64,000 nucleotides of DNA from Kordia antarctica (GCF_009901525.1 NZ_CP019288.1:3129501-3193500); one strand, 5' to 3'. Counted from the first letter of the stretch, positions 53,912 to 63,656 are shown. The notes: generated by a model from the letters alone, not told the origin. Program-made: numbers and translations.

Positions 53912-55171
53912 ATGAAGCAATACAATATATCAAAACAAAATTCTTTCTACTGTGTAGGCATGAGCTATCAAAAAGCAGATGCAAGCACTCGCGGAAAATT
54001 TAGTTTGCCCGATAATGCCAAAGCTTCTATCCTTTCTACAATTTACGATACTGAAATTGGCGATGGCGCATTAATCATTTCTACGTGCAACCGAACAGAA
54101 ATTTACGGTTTTGCACAACATCCGTGTCAATTTATTAAATTATTGTGCGACAACTCTAACGGAACTGCGGAAGAATTTGAAGAAGTAGCGTACATTCATA
54201 AAAACAAAGATGCCATTTCACACTTATTCAAAGTTGGCACAGGATTGGACAGTCAAATTTTAGGTGATTTTGAAATTATTTCACAACTAAAAAAAGGATT
54301 CAAAGCTTCTCAAAAAGCAGGACTTATCAATGGTTTCATGGAACGTATGGTAAACGCTGTGATTACGGCGAGCAAACGGATCAAAAACGAAACGGAAATT
54401 TCTTCAGGAGCAACTTCGGTGGCTTTTGCTTCAGTTCAGTATATCTTAAAAAATGTAACAAATATTTCTGATAAAAATATCTTACTCTTTGGAACTGGAA
54501 AAATTGGAAGAAATACGTGTGAAAATTTAGTAAAACATACGAAAAACGATCAAATTATTTTGATCAATCGTACCAAAAATAAAGCAGAACGAATTGCTGG
54601 AAAGTTCAACTTAATTGTAAAAGATTACAACGAACTTACTACTGAAATTGAAAAAACAGATGTTCTAATTGTTGCCACTGGCGCGCAACAACCAACAGTT
54701 TCTAAAAAAGACATTCATACAAACAAAGAATTATTGATTCTGGATTTATCGATTCCTCGCAATGTTTCACAAGATGTAACGGAATTAGAAAACGTAACAT
54801 TGATTCATTTAGATGAATTATCGCAAATTACCGATGAAACATTAGAAAGAAGAAAATTACAAATTCCGAAAGCAGAAAGAATCATTAACGAAGTCAAAGC
54901 AGAATTTATTGCGTGGTTAGAAACTAGAAAATTTGCACCAACAATCAAAGCGTTAAAGCAAAAATTGACTGCAATGAAAAATGCTGAAATCAACTTTCAA
55001 CGTAAAAAGATAAATGATTTTGACGAATCTCAAGCTGAAATCATCAGTAACAGAATCATTCAAAAAATAACTACACAATTCGCCAATCATCTTAAAGATG
55101 AAAACACGACTTCAGAAGAAAGTGTAGCACTTATACAAAAAGTATTTCAATTAGAAAATAACTCATTATGA
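53912..55171 (+). CDS. hemA: Glutamyl-tRNA reductase
   Basis: The 419-residue enzyme makes glutamate-1-semialdehyde from glutamyl-tRNA, the first committed step of tetrapyrrole synthesis. The catalytic Cys59 sits in STCNRTEIYG, the NADPH Rossmann fold in LLFGTGKIGRNTCENL, and the C-terminal dimerisation helix (about 310 onwards, FAPTIKALKQKLTAM) is present. Start ATG 53912 (MKQYNISKQNSFYC). The stop overlaps the hemCD start by four bases (ATGA), indicating coupled translation. Confidence 0.97.
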   Translation: MKQYNISKQNSFYCVGMSYQKADASTRGKFSLPDNAKASILSTIYDTEIGDGALIISTCNRTEIYGFAQHPCQFIKLLCDNSNGTAEEFEEVAYIHKNKDAISHLFKVGTGLDSQILGDFEIISQLKKGFKASQKAGLINGFMERMVNAVITASKRIKNETEISSGATSVAFASVQYILKNVTNISDKNILLFGTGKIGRNTCENLVKHTKNDQIILINRTKNKAERIAGKFNLIVKDYNELTTEIEKTDVLIVATGAQQPTVSKKDIHTNKELLILDLSIPRNVSQDVTELENVTLIHLDELSQITDETLERRKLQIPKAERIINEVKAEFIAWLETRKFAPTIKALKQKLTAMKNAEINFQRKKINDFDESQAEIISNRIIQKITTQFANHLKDENTTSEESVALIQKVFQLENNSL

Positions 55172-56745
55172 GTAGAATCATCAGAATCGGGACTAGAGAT
55201 AGTGAACTCGCATTGTGGCAAGCTAAAGTAGTACAAACGCAACTAGAGCATTTGGGTCACAAAACTGTATTAATTCCCGTAAAAGCTACTGGAGATTTAA
55301 TTTTAGACAAACCTTTATACGAACTCGGAATTACAGGAATTTTTACGCGTACGCTAGATATTGCAATGCTGAATAATGACATTGATATTGCGGTGCATTC
55401 GCTAAAAGATGTTCCAACAGTTTTACCGAAAGGAATTGTGCAAGCTGCGGTTTTAAAACGTGGAAATGTACGCGATACGCTAGTTTTTAAGAAGAATGAA
55501 GAATTCTTATCAGAGCGTCATGCTGTCGTTGCTACAGGAAGCTTACGCCGAAAAGCACAATGGCTCAACAGATATCCAACACATACGATTGAAGATTTAC
55601 GTGGAAATGTAAACACGCGTTTGGAAAAACTTGAAAATACCGAACATTGGAATGGCGCTATTTTCGCTGCCGCTGGATTGGGAAGAATTGATCTCCGACC
55701 AGAAGATGCTGTAAATCTCGAATGGATGGTTCCTGCACCAGGACAAGGCGCAATTATGATGACAGCGTTGGAAGAAGATGAAGAAATTAGAGCGATTCTT
55801 GCCGAAATCAATCATGAAGAAACAGAAATTTGTACCACAATTGAACGCAAATTTTTAAACCTGTTAGAAGGCGGTTGTACAGCTCCAATTGGCGCAATTG
55901 CATACATAAAAGAAGAAGTTGTTACGTTGGAAACTGTATTGTTGAGTGTTGATGGAACGCGGAAAATTACCATCACTCGCTACGACAAACTTGGCGAACA
56001 TCATGAATTGGCAAAATATTGCGCTGATTACATTATAGAACGTGGCGGAAAACGTTTGATGGAAGAAATCAAAACTTCTGGAAGTCAAACGAATGTATAT
56101 TCTACGAAGTTATTAACAGAAGGACAACGACAGTTATTCAATGAAAAAGTAGTTGCAGAAAGTAGCGATTTTATTAAAATTAGTTTGAATAGAATTAAAC
56201 CGCAAGCTGTTCGCAAACCGATTCAAAACGTAGTCATTACAAGTAAAAATGCAGTAGCAGCATTATTACAAAACTTTTCGGCTGCCGAATTACAATTTGA
56301 AAATATTTATTGTGTCGGAAGACGTACCAAAAAACTCATTGAGCAGAAAATTGGTCCCGTTGTAAAAGCCGCACGAAACTCAAAAGAACTCGCAGAACAT
56401 TTAGTAGAATTTATTAGCGGAACAAGTGTAACCTATTTTTGTAGCGACATTCGTTTGGATGCATTGCCAACTATTTTGGAAGAAAACTACATTGAAGTCA
56501 TCGAAGTACATGCCTACAAAACGATGTTGGACGCTGAGAAACTTCAAGAAAGTGTAGAAGGTATTTTATTTTACAGTCCATCAACGGTACAAAGTTATGT
56601 TTCGGTAAACAAAGCAAAAGGAATTGCTTTTTGTATTGGAGAAACAACGGCAAAAGAAGCAAAACAATATTTTGAAGATGTCCGTATTGCAAAAGTTCCA
56701 ACGGTGGAGAGTGTGATTGAGTTGGTGAATGAGCACTATGTGTAA
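55168..56745 (+). CDS. hemCD: Fused hydroxymethylbilane synthase / uroporphyrinogen-III synthase
   Basis: This is a 525-residue two-domain enzyme. Residues 1-300 are HemC: IRIGTRDSELALWQAK, the SLRRKAQWL and PGQGAI motifs, and the dipyrromethane cofactor Cys237 in GGCTAPIGA. From about residue 305 to the end is a HemD-type uroporphyrinogen-III synthase domain (NVVITSKNAVAALLQNF, ILFYSPSTVQSYV, CIGETTAKEAKQY). HemC polymerises porphobilinogen and HemD closes the ring with D-ring inversion; fusion would channel the unstable linear intermediate. Coupled to hemA by an ATGA overlap. Confidence 0.94.
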   Translation: MSRIIRIGTRDSELALWQAKVVQTQLEHLGHKTVLIPVKATGDLILDKPLYELGITGIFTRTLDIAMLNNDIDIAVHSLKDVPTVLPKGIVQAAVLKRGNVRDTLVFKKNEEFLSERHAVVATGSLRRKAQWLNRYPTHTIEDLRGNVNTRLEKLENTEHWNGAIFAAAGLGRIDLRPEDAVNLEWMVPAPGQGAIMMTALEEDEEIRAILAEINHEETEICTTIERKFLNLLEGGCTAPIGAIAYIKEEVVTLETVLLSVDGTRKITITRYDKLGEHHELAKYCADYIIERGGKRLMEEIKTSGSQTNVYSTKLLTEGQRQLFNEKVVAESSDFIKISLNRIKPQAVRKPIQNVVITSKNAVAALLQNFSAAELQFENIYCVGRRTKKLIEQKIGPVVKAARNSKELAEHLVEFISGTSVTYFCSDIRLDALPTILEENYIEVIEVHAYKTMLDAEKLQESVEGILFYSPSTVQSYVSVNKAKGIAFCIGETTAKEAKQYFEDVRIAKVPTVESVIELVNEHYV

Positions 56746-56779
56746 TAGGCATTAGGTTTTGGGTATTAGGTATTAGTAA

Positions 56780-56893
56780 CGTCACTTCGAGTGAAATTCT
56801 GCACATTGAGCGGAGTCGAAATGAAAGAATTTTGTATCGAGAAGTACTTTGAAATAAAATTAGATGTGAGATGTTAGTAGTGAGAATTGAGAT
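56780..56893 (+). repeat. Interspersed repeat, CGTCACTTCGAGTG family, copy 2
   Basis: It begins CGTCACTTCGAGTGAAATTC and contains TTTGTATCGAGAAGTACTTTG and GAAATAAAATTAGATGTGAG. It resembles 56934-57026 and 46113-46161 and is non-coding. Confidence 0.7.
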
Positions 56894-56933
56894 TATTTAG
56901 ATATTCTAATCTCAATACGAGAATAAAACCAAT

Positions 56934-57026
56934 CGTCACTTCGAGTGAAATTTCGAAGAAATTTAGTATCGAGAAGTGCTTTGAAATAAAAAATAGATTT
57001 GAGATATTAGTAGTAAGCAGTGAGAT
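56934..57026 (+). repeat. Interspersed repeat, CGTCACTTCGAGTG family, copy 3
   Basis: CGTCACTTCGAGTGAAATTT is followed by TAGTATCGAGAAGTGCTTTG and GATTTGAGATATTAGTAGT. It is parallel to copy 2 and lies in the same 415-base gap between hemCD and hemE. Confidence 0.7.
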
Positions 57027-57070
57027 ATCCTCAATACTGACAACTCAATACTGAAAAAATAATAAAATTG

Positions 57071-57090
57071 ATTCCTGCCTACGCAGGAAT
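57071..57090. repeat. Short palindrome upstream of hemE
   Basis: attcctgc-ctac-gcaggaat is an 8-bp perfect stem. It is followed by a direct repeat of TCAATACT...ACAACTCAATACT (57032 and 57136 regions). These are typical of flavobacterial intergenic repeats. No operator function is claimed. Confidence 0.45.
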
Positions 57091-57160
57091 GACAAATAGT
57101 AAATGTTAGCATTGCGCAATTTTTCTCAATTCTCAATACTAACAACTCAATACTAAAATT

Positions 57161-58186
57161 ATGCTAAAGAACGATTTATTTTTAAGAGCTTTAAAAGGAG
57201 AAGTGGTCGAACGTCCGCCAGTTTGGATGATGCGCCAAGCAGGAAGATATTTACCAGAATTTATGGCAATTAAAAAGAAGTACGACTTCTTTACGCGTTG
57301 CCGAACTCCAGAATTGGCAAGTGAAATTACGGTGCAACCAATTCGTCGTTACGGAATGGACGCAGCAATTTTGTTTTGCGATATTTTGGTAATTCCACAA
57401 GCAATGAATATTGAAGTGCAAATGAAGCCGAATTTTGGACCTTATTTACCAAATCCGGTGCGTACTCAAAAAGATGTTGATAATGTAATTGTTCCCAATG
57501 TTACTGTGGAATTGGATTATGTATACAAAGCCATCAAAGCAACGAAAGAATTGCTAAATGATGAAATTCCATTAATTGGTTTTGCAGGTTCGCCGTGGAC
57601 AATTTTGTGCTATTGCGTACAAGGTCAAGGAAGTAAAAACTTTGATAAAGCAAAGGAATTTTGTTTTACAAATCCTGTTGCGGCGCATCAATTATTACAA
57701 AAAATTACAGATACTACGATTGCATATTTAAAGGAAAAAGTAAAAGCTGGCGTAAATGCTGTTCAACTATTTGATTCTTGGGGCGGAATGTTGTCGCCAA
57801 CCGATTATCAAGAGTTTTCTTGGAACTATATGAATCAAATTATTGAAGCTTTAAAAGATGACGCGCCAGTAATTGCCTTTGGAAAAGGGTGTTGGTTTGC
57901 ATTGCAAGAAATGGCACAATCTAATGCTTCTGCTTTAGGAATCGACTGGACATGTTCTGCACGAAATGCACGTTATTTAACTGGCGGAAACATTACATTA
58001 CAAGGTAATTTTGATCCAACACGTTTATTTTCTCCGCCTGCGGAAATCAAAAAAATGGTGCATCAAATGATTAATGAATTCGGAAAAGATAAATACATCG
58101 TGAATTTAGGTCATGGAATTTTACCAAACATTCCGTTAGATCACGCAAAAGCATTTATTGATGCAGTGAAAGAATATAAAGTTTAA
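57161..58186 (+). CDS. hemE: Uroporphyrinogen decarboxylase
   Basis: The 341-residue enzyme decarboxylates uroporphyrinogen III to coproporphyrinogen III. It has the N-terminal [16 protein letters not shown] signature with the substrate Arg, [19 protein letters not shown], and the C-terminal [20 protein letters not shown]. It is separated from hemCD by a 415-base repeat-filled gap, so it likely has its own transcription start, although no exact promoter was found. A strong terminator follows. Confidence 0.97.
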   Translation: MLKNDLFLRALKGEVVERPPVWMMRQAGRYLPEFMAIKKKYDFFTRCRTPELASEITVQPIRRYGMDAAILFCDILVIPQAMNIEVQMKPNFGPYLPNPVRTQKDVDNVIVPNVTVELDYVYKAIKATKELLNDEIPLIGFAGSPWTILCYCVQGQGSKNFDKAKEFCFTNPVAAHQLLQKITDTTIAYLKEKVKAGVNAVQLFDSWGGMLSPTDYQEFSWNYMNQIIEALKDDAPVIAFGKGCWFALQEMAQSNASALGIDWTCSARNARYLTGGNITLQGNFDPTRLFSPPAEIKKMVHQMINEFGKDKYIVNLGHGILPNIPLDHAKAFIDAVKEYKV

Positions 58187-58211
58187 AAAAAGCTTTTTTA
58201 GAATATAGAAG

Positions 58212-58248
58212 AATCCGTTGTTTACGAAAGTGAGCAACGGATTTTTTA
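58212..58248 (+). terminator. Intrinsic terminator of hemE
   Basis: The 9-bp stem aatccgttg / caacggatt with a 14-base loop is followed by TTTT, 26 bases after the stop. Confidence 0.85.
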
Positions 58249-58283
58249 GGTTTTATATTGATGTGAATTCCGCTTAAAGCGAA

Positions 58284-60830
58284 TTAAAAACTCACCCGAA
58301 AACTAACATTCGGCGTCATGCGAAGCGAAATATTGTCTACACGTTTTGCTTTGGTGTTGTCTTCGGAATCAACTTCATAGTATCGATTGATCACATTTCG
58401 TTCATTTGTGATATTTAAAACGCCTGCTTTTAGTGTTCCTTTGATATCGTTGTGAATATTAAATCCGTAACTTATTGAAGCATCTAATCGTTTGAAATTG
58501 TTTAAAAAACTGCTGTTTGGCTCTTCATAATTGACTTGTGTAAAGTTTCCGTTTTGAACCGTTTCATTTCCTTCAATTGGTTCTGTATACGGTTGTCCTG
58601 AACGCCAAATTCCGCCCACGGAAATTTTTAAATTTTTGATAAATTCATAGTTAAACGCTGCCGAAACCGAATGTCGCGCATCTACATTGTTTGGAAACTT
58701 TGAAGGTGTAAATTGATCAAACGTATAATCGTTTATGCTATGTGTATAACTTATCCAAGCGCTATATGCATCAGCTGTTTTATTTGCCAAAAATTCCAAC
58801 CCATATGATTGATAACTTCCAGTAGCATCGCTAAATTGCAATCCGTTATAAAAACCTTGACTTGATGTCGTAATTCCGTCTATATTTTTATAAAATCCCG
58901 TAACATCTATTACTAGATTATTATGATTGAATTCAATTCCTGCCGAGCCTTGAATACTTTCTGCAATTGGAATATTTTCGTTATTTGCTAAAATCCAACG
59001 GCGGTTTTCCACACCTAAGAAATCATCTTGAAAATCTACAATTTGTGTTGCTGATTGATTTTTAAATTCTCCTAAAAATTTTACTGCAAATTGGTTAGAT
59101 AATTTTTGTCGAATGTTGATTCGAGGTTCCAATCGAAATTTTTGAAACTGCTGAAAATAGTTGGCGCGCAAACCTAATCTCACGTAAGTGTTCTCCTTTT
59201 TATATTCGGCTTCCGCAAATGCAGCATGATTGAGCAACACATCTTTTTTGATTCTTTCAAAGAACGGTAAACTTACCTTGGTTTCGTTTAAAATCCCTAT
59301 TTCGTTAAACTGATAACCAGCATTTAGTCGAATGTTTTCGGTCCATTTGTATGAAGCTTTTAGTTTGATTCCAGTTTCAATGACTTCATTAATTTGCGTC
59401 AATCGCTGATCTGATTCTACTCTGTAATCATCAGCATCAACCATGTATGTTGAATAAAAACCTGAAAATTCTGTGTTTAATTTATCGCTCCACGAAGCTT
59501 TCCAATTTCCGCTCGTTCCAATATTAGACTGATTCAATTCGCTTACACGTGAAATAGTTTCATCGGACGTATTTGTCGTTGTTTCCATATAATCCAACTG
59601 ATTGTCAATACTTAAAAAACTAAGTCGAAACTGATGATTTTCATTGAAATCATACAGAATTTTAGCCGAATAATCATTAAATACAAAGTTGGAAGTTGTT
59701 GCTGCTTCATTGATGTTATCGCTATTGATATTGATGTCGCTATCTTGAAAACTTCGATCAAAATAGCGGTCGTATGTTGGCGTGTTGAAAATGTCTGTAT
59801 ACGAACGTCTCGCAGAAACGTGTAGTTCTAAATTTTCAGTCAGCGGAATTTCTAAAAAGGCATCTGCACTTATCAAATCAAATCCAAAACCACCTGAAAA
59901 TTCATTGGTAATATTGTCTTTAGTTTCCATTTTTATCGTGCTTGAAACTCCATCGCTATATTCGCTACTTGTTCCGTTTTTGGTCACAGTAACTTTCTCT
60001 GTTAAGTATGGATTGTACGCAGAAATTAACCCAAAAAAGTGTCCTGAATGATACATTTTAATTCCGTCCCAAAGCATTAGATTTTGGTCATTTGTTCCGC
60101 CACGTACATTGATATTTGCAATACTTTCATTTGCACTTTCCACACCTGGTAAGGCTTGAATGGATTGTAAAATATCGGGAGCTGTCAATCCTGGCAAGAT
60201 TCCAAACTCTTTGGTGTTTAAAACGGTACTTCCATCCAATATTTTTTGAAGTCCAGTAGTTAGAAACTTTACAATCACTATTTCGTCTAAGTTTTCATTG
60301 ATTGGTTTTAATGAAATTGTACGACAATCGCTAGTGGTAAATATATCTTTTGCAATCACTGTTTTTGATTCGTATCCTAAATAAGAGATCAAAATTTGTG
60401 CGTTTGGGGAAACTTGGTTGAGTATAAATTTTCCAGTTTCAGAAGTTGTACTTCCTCTAGTTTCGCCAGCAATGGCAATAGTTCCGCCAAAAAGCGCGTC
60501 ATTTGTTTCTGCAGATTTTAAATACCCACAAATGTCAATCTTTTTATCTAGCACAGAAACCGTAACATACCGTTCATTCAGCATTTTGAAGTTCAGTAAG
60601 GTTTGTGTGTTTAAATACGCAACGGCTTCTTGTAGATTGAGCGAATCGTTTGGCGGATGTATTTTGATACTTCCTAAATCTTCTACCGCATACGAAAACT
60701 TGACATCGTATTTTTTTTCTAGCGCGCTAATGACTTCAGTTAGCAGCTGTTTTTCTTGCGTATTTTGTGCCATCAAACAGTGGCATATCACAAAAAATAA
60801 AATATAGAGATACTTTTTATTTACTGCCAT
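58284..60830 (-). CDS. TonB-dependent outer-membrane receptor with N-terminal STN and carboxypeptidase-like domains
   Basis: The 848-residue receptor has a signal peptide (YLYILFFVICHCLMAQ), then a secretin/TonB short N-terminal domain (STN, about 22-90) that would contact FecR. A CarboxypepD-reg-like beta-sandwich follows (CGYLKSAETNDALFGG), then the plug (LPGLTAPDILQSIQALPGV, GGTNDQNLMLWDGIK), and then a 22-strand barrel ending in TPNVSFRVSF. The ligand is unknown. It overlaps the FecR gene by 14 bases, so the three-gene set sigma / FecR / receptor is one transcription unit, the classic signal-transducing uptake system. Confidence 0.94.
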   Translation of the reverse strand: MAVNKKYLYILFFVICHCLMAQNTQEKQLLTEVISALEKKYDVKFSYAVEDLGSIKIHPPNDSLNLQEAVAYLNTQTLLNFKMLNERYVTVSVLDKKIDICGYLKSAETNDALFGGTIAIAGETRGSTTSETGKFILNQVSPNAQILISYLGYESKTVIAKDIFTTSDCRTISLKPINENLDEIVIVKFLTTGLQKILDGSTVLNTKEFGILPGLTAPDILQSIQALPGVESANESIANINVRGGTNDQNLMLWDGIKMYHSGHFFGLISAYNPYLTEKVTVTKNGTSSEYSDGVSSTIKMETKDNITNEFSGGFGFDLISADAFLEIPLTENLELHVSARRSYTDIFNTPTYDRYFDRSFQDSDININSDNINEAATTSNFVFNDYSAKILYDFNENHQFRLSFLSIDNQLDYMETTTNTSDETISRVSELNQSNIGTSGNWKASWSDKLNTEFSGFYSTYMVDADDYRVESDQRLTQINEVIETGIKLKASYKWTENIRLNAGYQFNEIGILNETKVSLPFFERIKKDVLLNHAAFAEAEYKKENTYVRLGLRANYFQQFQKFRLEPRINIRQKLSNQFAVKFLGEFKNQSATQIVDFQDDFLGVENRRWILANNENIPIAESIQGSAGIEFNHNNLVIDVTGFYKNIDGITTSSQGFYNGLQFSDATGSYQSYGLEFLANKTADAYSAWISYTHSINDYTFDQFTPSKFPNNVDARHSVSAAFNYEFIKNLKISVGGIWRSGQPYTEPIEGNETVQNGNFTQVNYEEPNSSFLNNFKRLDASISYGFNIHNDIKGTLKAGVLNITNERNVINRYYEVDSEDNTKAKRVDNISLRMTPNVSFRVSF

Positions 60831-61740
60831 GATTGTAAAATATCACTTTTTTGTCTTCAATCGTATATGTCATTCGCAACGGTATTGTCACAGATTGTAA
60901 CGCTAATTCTTTGTTGTTGTGTGCAAAAGTTCCTGTGTATAATTGTGTCGTATCTACATCATTTGTTTTGATTACGATATCATATTGACGCTCTAATTCT
61001 TCAATTACTTGCGATAATGGAACTCTGTCAAAAGTAGATTCATTTTGCATCCACGAAGGATTTTCGCTGGTAATGTCATAGACATTTACATCTTTCTCAT
61101 TGACAATTCGGAATGCTTTTCCTTTGGTTAAGATAACCGTTTCTTTGCCATAGGTTACGCTTACTTTTCCTTCGAAACATTGAACGTCAAAGTAATTTTT
61201 TCGGTCTTTGATATTAAATTGTGTTCCTAATACCTGAACTGTTCCTTCGTCCATTTGAACCGTAAATTTTTCACCTTTACTTACTTTAAAAAAGGCTTCA
61301 CCATCTAATTCTAAGTTGCGTTCTTTTTCCCAAGAATCTTTGACATATGATAGTTTAGAACCTGCGTTTAAAGTTACTTCTGAGCCATCTGGCAAAGAGA
61401 TTTGTTTGTTTTGCGCAAATGAAGTTTCTAGCGTAAATGTATTGTTTGAAAGTAATAAATAGGAAACTGTAACTAATAATAAAACGGCGGCGGCTATTTT
61501 AGAGATAAAGCTAATATTTAATTTTCTAACTTTCGTTTCTTCCTTTTTTGTTTTTGTTAGATAGTTTGTTTTAAAATCATTTAATGCCGCTTCAACATCA
61601 CGTTTAGGCACCTCAAATTGTGCTCCATAGAAATTAATTTTTTCCAAAGTATCAACATCGCCAGTTTCGTGTAAACTTTTGATTTCTTCTTCGGAAAGCG
61701 CTCCATTAAACCATTTTAATATGTCTTTTTCTTTGTCCAT
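60817..61740 (-). CDS. FecR family anti-sigma regulator
   Basis: The 307-residue inner-membrane protein has an N-terminal cytoplasmic anti-sigma part (ILKWFNGALSEEEIKSLHE), a transmembrane helix near residues 80-100 (FISKIAAAVLLLVTVSYLLL) and a periplasmic FecR domain (ISLPDGSEVTLNAGSKLSY, VLGTQFNIKDRKNYFDVQC). A C-terminal STN-like DUF4974 (PLSQVIEELERQYDIVIKT) follows. It should relay the receptor's signal to the ECF sigma factor. Confidence 0.94.
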   Translation of the reverse strand: MDKEKDILKWFNGALSEEEIKSLHETGDVDTLEKINFYGAQFEVPKRDVEAALNDFKTNYLTKTKKEETKVRKLNISFISKIAAAVLLLVTVSYLLLSNNTFTLETSFAQNKQISLPDGSEVTLNAGSKLSYVKDSWEKERNLELDGEAFFKVSKGEKFTVQMDEGTVQVLGTQFNIKDRKNYFDVQCFEGKVSVTYGKETVILTKGKAFRIVNEKDVNVYDITSENPSWMQNESTFDRVPLSQVIEELERQYDIVIKTNDVDTTQLYTGTFAHNNKELALQSVTIPLRMTYTIEDKKVIFYNHGSK

Positions 61741-61802
61741 ATGTAGTTTTCTATATGTAAGACAACTCTATTTTAGTTTACCCTACGGAAAAACGAAATA
61801 GA

Positions 61803-62318
61803 TTATAATCCTTCTATTTTAGTTCGTAAATATTTTAATGCCAATGACATGCGTTTTTCAACAGTTTTTTGAGAAATGTCTAATAATTCGGCAATTTCTC
61901 TATATTTTTTTCCTTCGATTCTATTTAATAAAAATACTTCGCGCTCTTTATCTTCTAGACCTGCAATAGCAGCTTGAAGCTTCTTTTTAAACTCGTTTTC
62001 TTGCATGATATATTCAGGATCCTGATTGGTGCGATCCATATACGAGGAACCTTGTTCATATGTTAACACCACTTTTTGATGTTTAACAATGTTTAAGAAG
62101 GTATTATTTATGGTTGTGAATAAATACGTCTTTGCTTTTGAGGTATCTATTTTTGCACAATTCTCCCAAATTTTCACAAAAGCTTCTTGAATAATATCCA
62201 TAGAAGTTGCTTTGTCTCCACTTTTATAGAAAGCAAAATTACTCGCAGCTTGTAGATACGTAGCATAAAATTTAGTAAAGTAATCTTCATCACATAAATT
62301 ATCGTGCTCCGATTGCAT
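61803..62318 (-). CDS. ECF-type RNA polymerase sigma factor
   Basis: The 171-residue sigma-70 family protein has region 2 around FYATYLQAASNFAFYK and MDIIQEAFVKIWENC, and region 4 around LEDKEREVFLLNRIEGKKY with the recognition helix ISQKTVEKRMSLALKYLR. It is FecI/sigma-19-like and is expected to activate the receptor unit downstream, and possibly the divergent lipoprotein genes. There is a 62-base gap to the FecR gene. Confidence 0.94.
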   Translation of the reverse strand: MQSEHDNLCDEDYFTKFYATYLQAASNFAFYKSGDKATSMDIIQEAFVKIWENCAKIDTSKAKTYLFTTINNTFLNIVKHQKVVLTYEQGSSYMDRTNQDPEYIMQENEFKKKLQAAIAGLEDKEREVFLLNRIEGKKYREIAELLDISQKTVEKRMSLALKYLRTKIEGL

Positions 62319-62345
62319 AAATTATCTTTTAGATTTTTACTTTTA

Positions 62346-62353
62346 CAAAAGTA
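62346..62353 (-). promoter_or_regulatory. Candidate -7 element for the ECF sigma gene
   Basis: On the minus strand this is TACTTTTG, matching TAnnTTTG, 27 bases before ATG 62318. No TTG is found at the usual spacing. Confidence 0.4.
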
Positions 62354-62520
62354 TGATATTTTAATGTATTATAAATTATTGATTATCAAGTGGTTGCTAT
62401 TTTTTTTGAAAAAAATTAAAAAAATCATAGGGTAAATAGTTGCTGCGTTGTCTTAAGTTCGAAATAACGAAAAACAATTTATTTACAAACAAAAAATAGC
62501 AAACTAAAAAAACAATCATT

Positions 62521-63582
62521 ATGAAAAATTTAAAGCTTTTAACATTCCTTATTGTATCATTCGCAATGATAACTTCATGCCAAGATTCAATTGATTCAGA
62601 AAATGGAGATAATCCAAATCCAAATGTGACTACGAATTCTGCAAATTCTGCAACAACTCTAAATTTAGCAAGAACAAATATGTTCGACGGATCTTTTGAC
62701 GATTATTTGGATGGAGTTTCTTGTTCATCTGTTTTATTACCCGTAACAGCTACTGTAAACGGAACGCAAGTTTCTATTGTTTCGCAAGCAGATTATCAAT
62801 TAGTTCTAAATATTATAGGACAATTTAATACGGATAACGATACTGTTGAGTTTCAATTTCCGATCTCAGTAAGGTTAAGTGATTACACGGAAGTTACAAT
62901 TACGAATGAAGCAGATTATCAAGCATTAATCAACGAATGTGAAACAGCACAAAATACGGCGCAAGATGCAATTTCATGTGTAGATATTCAGTTTCCGATC
63001 GCCATCTTAAATTATGATGCTACTTTGAACCAAACTGGAAGTATTTCTGTACAATCTGAAGAGCAATTATATAACTTTGTTAATGACATAGGTGATGATG
63101 AATTTTACGCAATAAGCTATCCGATTACGGTGATTTTGAATGACGAAACTACGGCAACAATCAACAGTGATTTAGAATTACAATCGAGTATTGAAAACTG
63201 CTTAGATGTGGAAGAATTAGAAGACGAAGCAAACGACAATGCAGATGATTTAGAAGTAATTTTAGTAGACGGACTATTTAGAGTAGAATCGTTTGTAAAC
63301 TCAGGTACTGACACAGCAAATGCATATGCAGAGTTTACCATTGATTTTTCAAATGACTTATCAGTTGAAGCGCAAAATATAATCAATAGTACTATTGAAA
63401 ATGTAGAAGGAACATACGAAGTAACTTCGGAAACAGAAGTATTCTTAACGTTGAATTTCTCTGGAAACGCTTCATTTGAATTATTAAACCAAACGTGGGA
63501 AGTAATGAGTGCTTCTCAGACTACAATTTCATTGCGTAGTACGGTAAATAGCGCCATCACTTTAGTGTTGACTGACATATAA
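62521..63582 (+). CDS. Lipoprotein with an internal duplication, divergent from the ECF sigma operon
   Basis: The 353-residue protein has a lipoprotein signal (LLTFLIVSFAMITSCQDS, lipobox ITSC). Two related segments of about 80 residues follow: one from DGVSCSSVLLPVTATVNG (to NECE near residue 140), the second from DAISCVDIQFPIAILNYD (to ENCLD near residue 225). In each, a Cys-x-x-(V/I)-(L/Q)-(L/F)-P-(V/I) start is followed by a strand and a (D/L)-Y/F-Q-like helix. The C-terminal third is a lipocalin-like beta-rich region (YEVTSETEVFLTLNFSG). No family is recognised. Possibly a surface lipoprotein partner of the receptor operon. Confidence 0.8.
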   Translation: MKNLKLLTFLIVSFAMITSCQDSIDSENGDNPNPNVTTNSANSATTLNLARTNMFDGSFDDYLDGVSCSSVLLPVTATVNGTQVSIVSQADYQLVLNIIGQFNTDNDTVEFQFPISVRLSDYTEVTITNEADYQALINECETAQNTAQDAISCVDIQFPIAILNYDATLNQTGSISVQSEEQLYNFVNDIGDDEFYAISYPITVILNDETTATINSDLELQSSIENCLDVEELEDEANDNADDLEVILVDGLFRVESFVNSGTDTANAYAEFTIDFSNDLSVEAQNIINSTIENVEGTYEVTSETEVFLTLNFSGNASFELLNQTWEVMSASQTTISLRSTVNSAITLVLTDI

Positions 63583-63617
63583 TATTATCCCTGAACCTGC
63601 CCATAGTTACTATGGTT

Positions 63618-63656
63618 GAACAATTGTCAAAAAATACTTGGCAATTGTTCTTTTTT
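63618..63656 (+). terminator. Intrinsic terminator between the two lipoprotein genes
   Basis: The 11-bp hairpin gaacaattgtc / ggcaattgttc (one G-T pair) with an 11-base loop is followed by six T. A small perfect palindrome, ccatag-tta-ctatgg, precedes it at 63601-63615. Confidence 0.8.
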
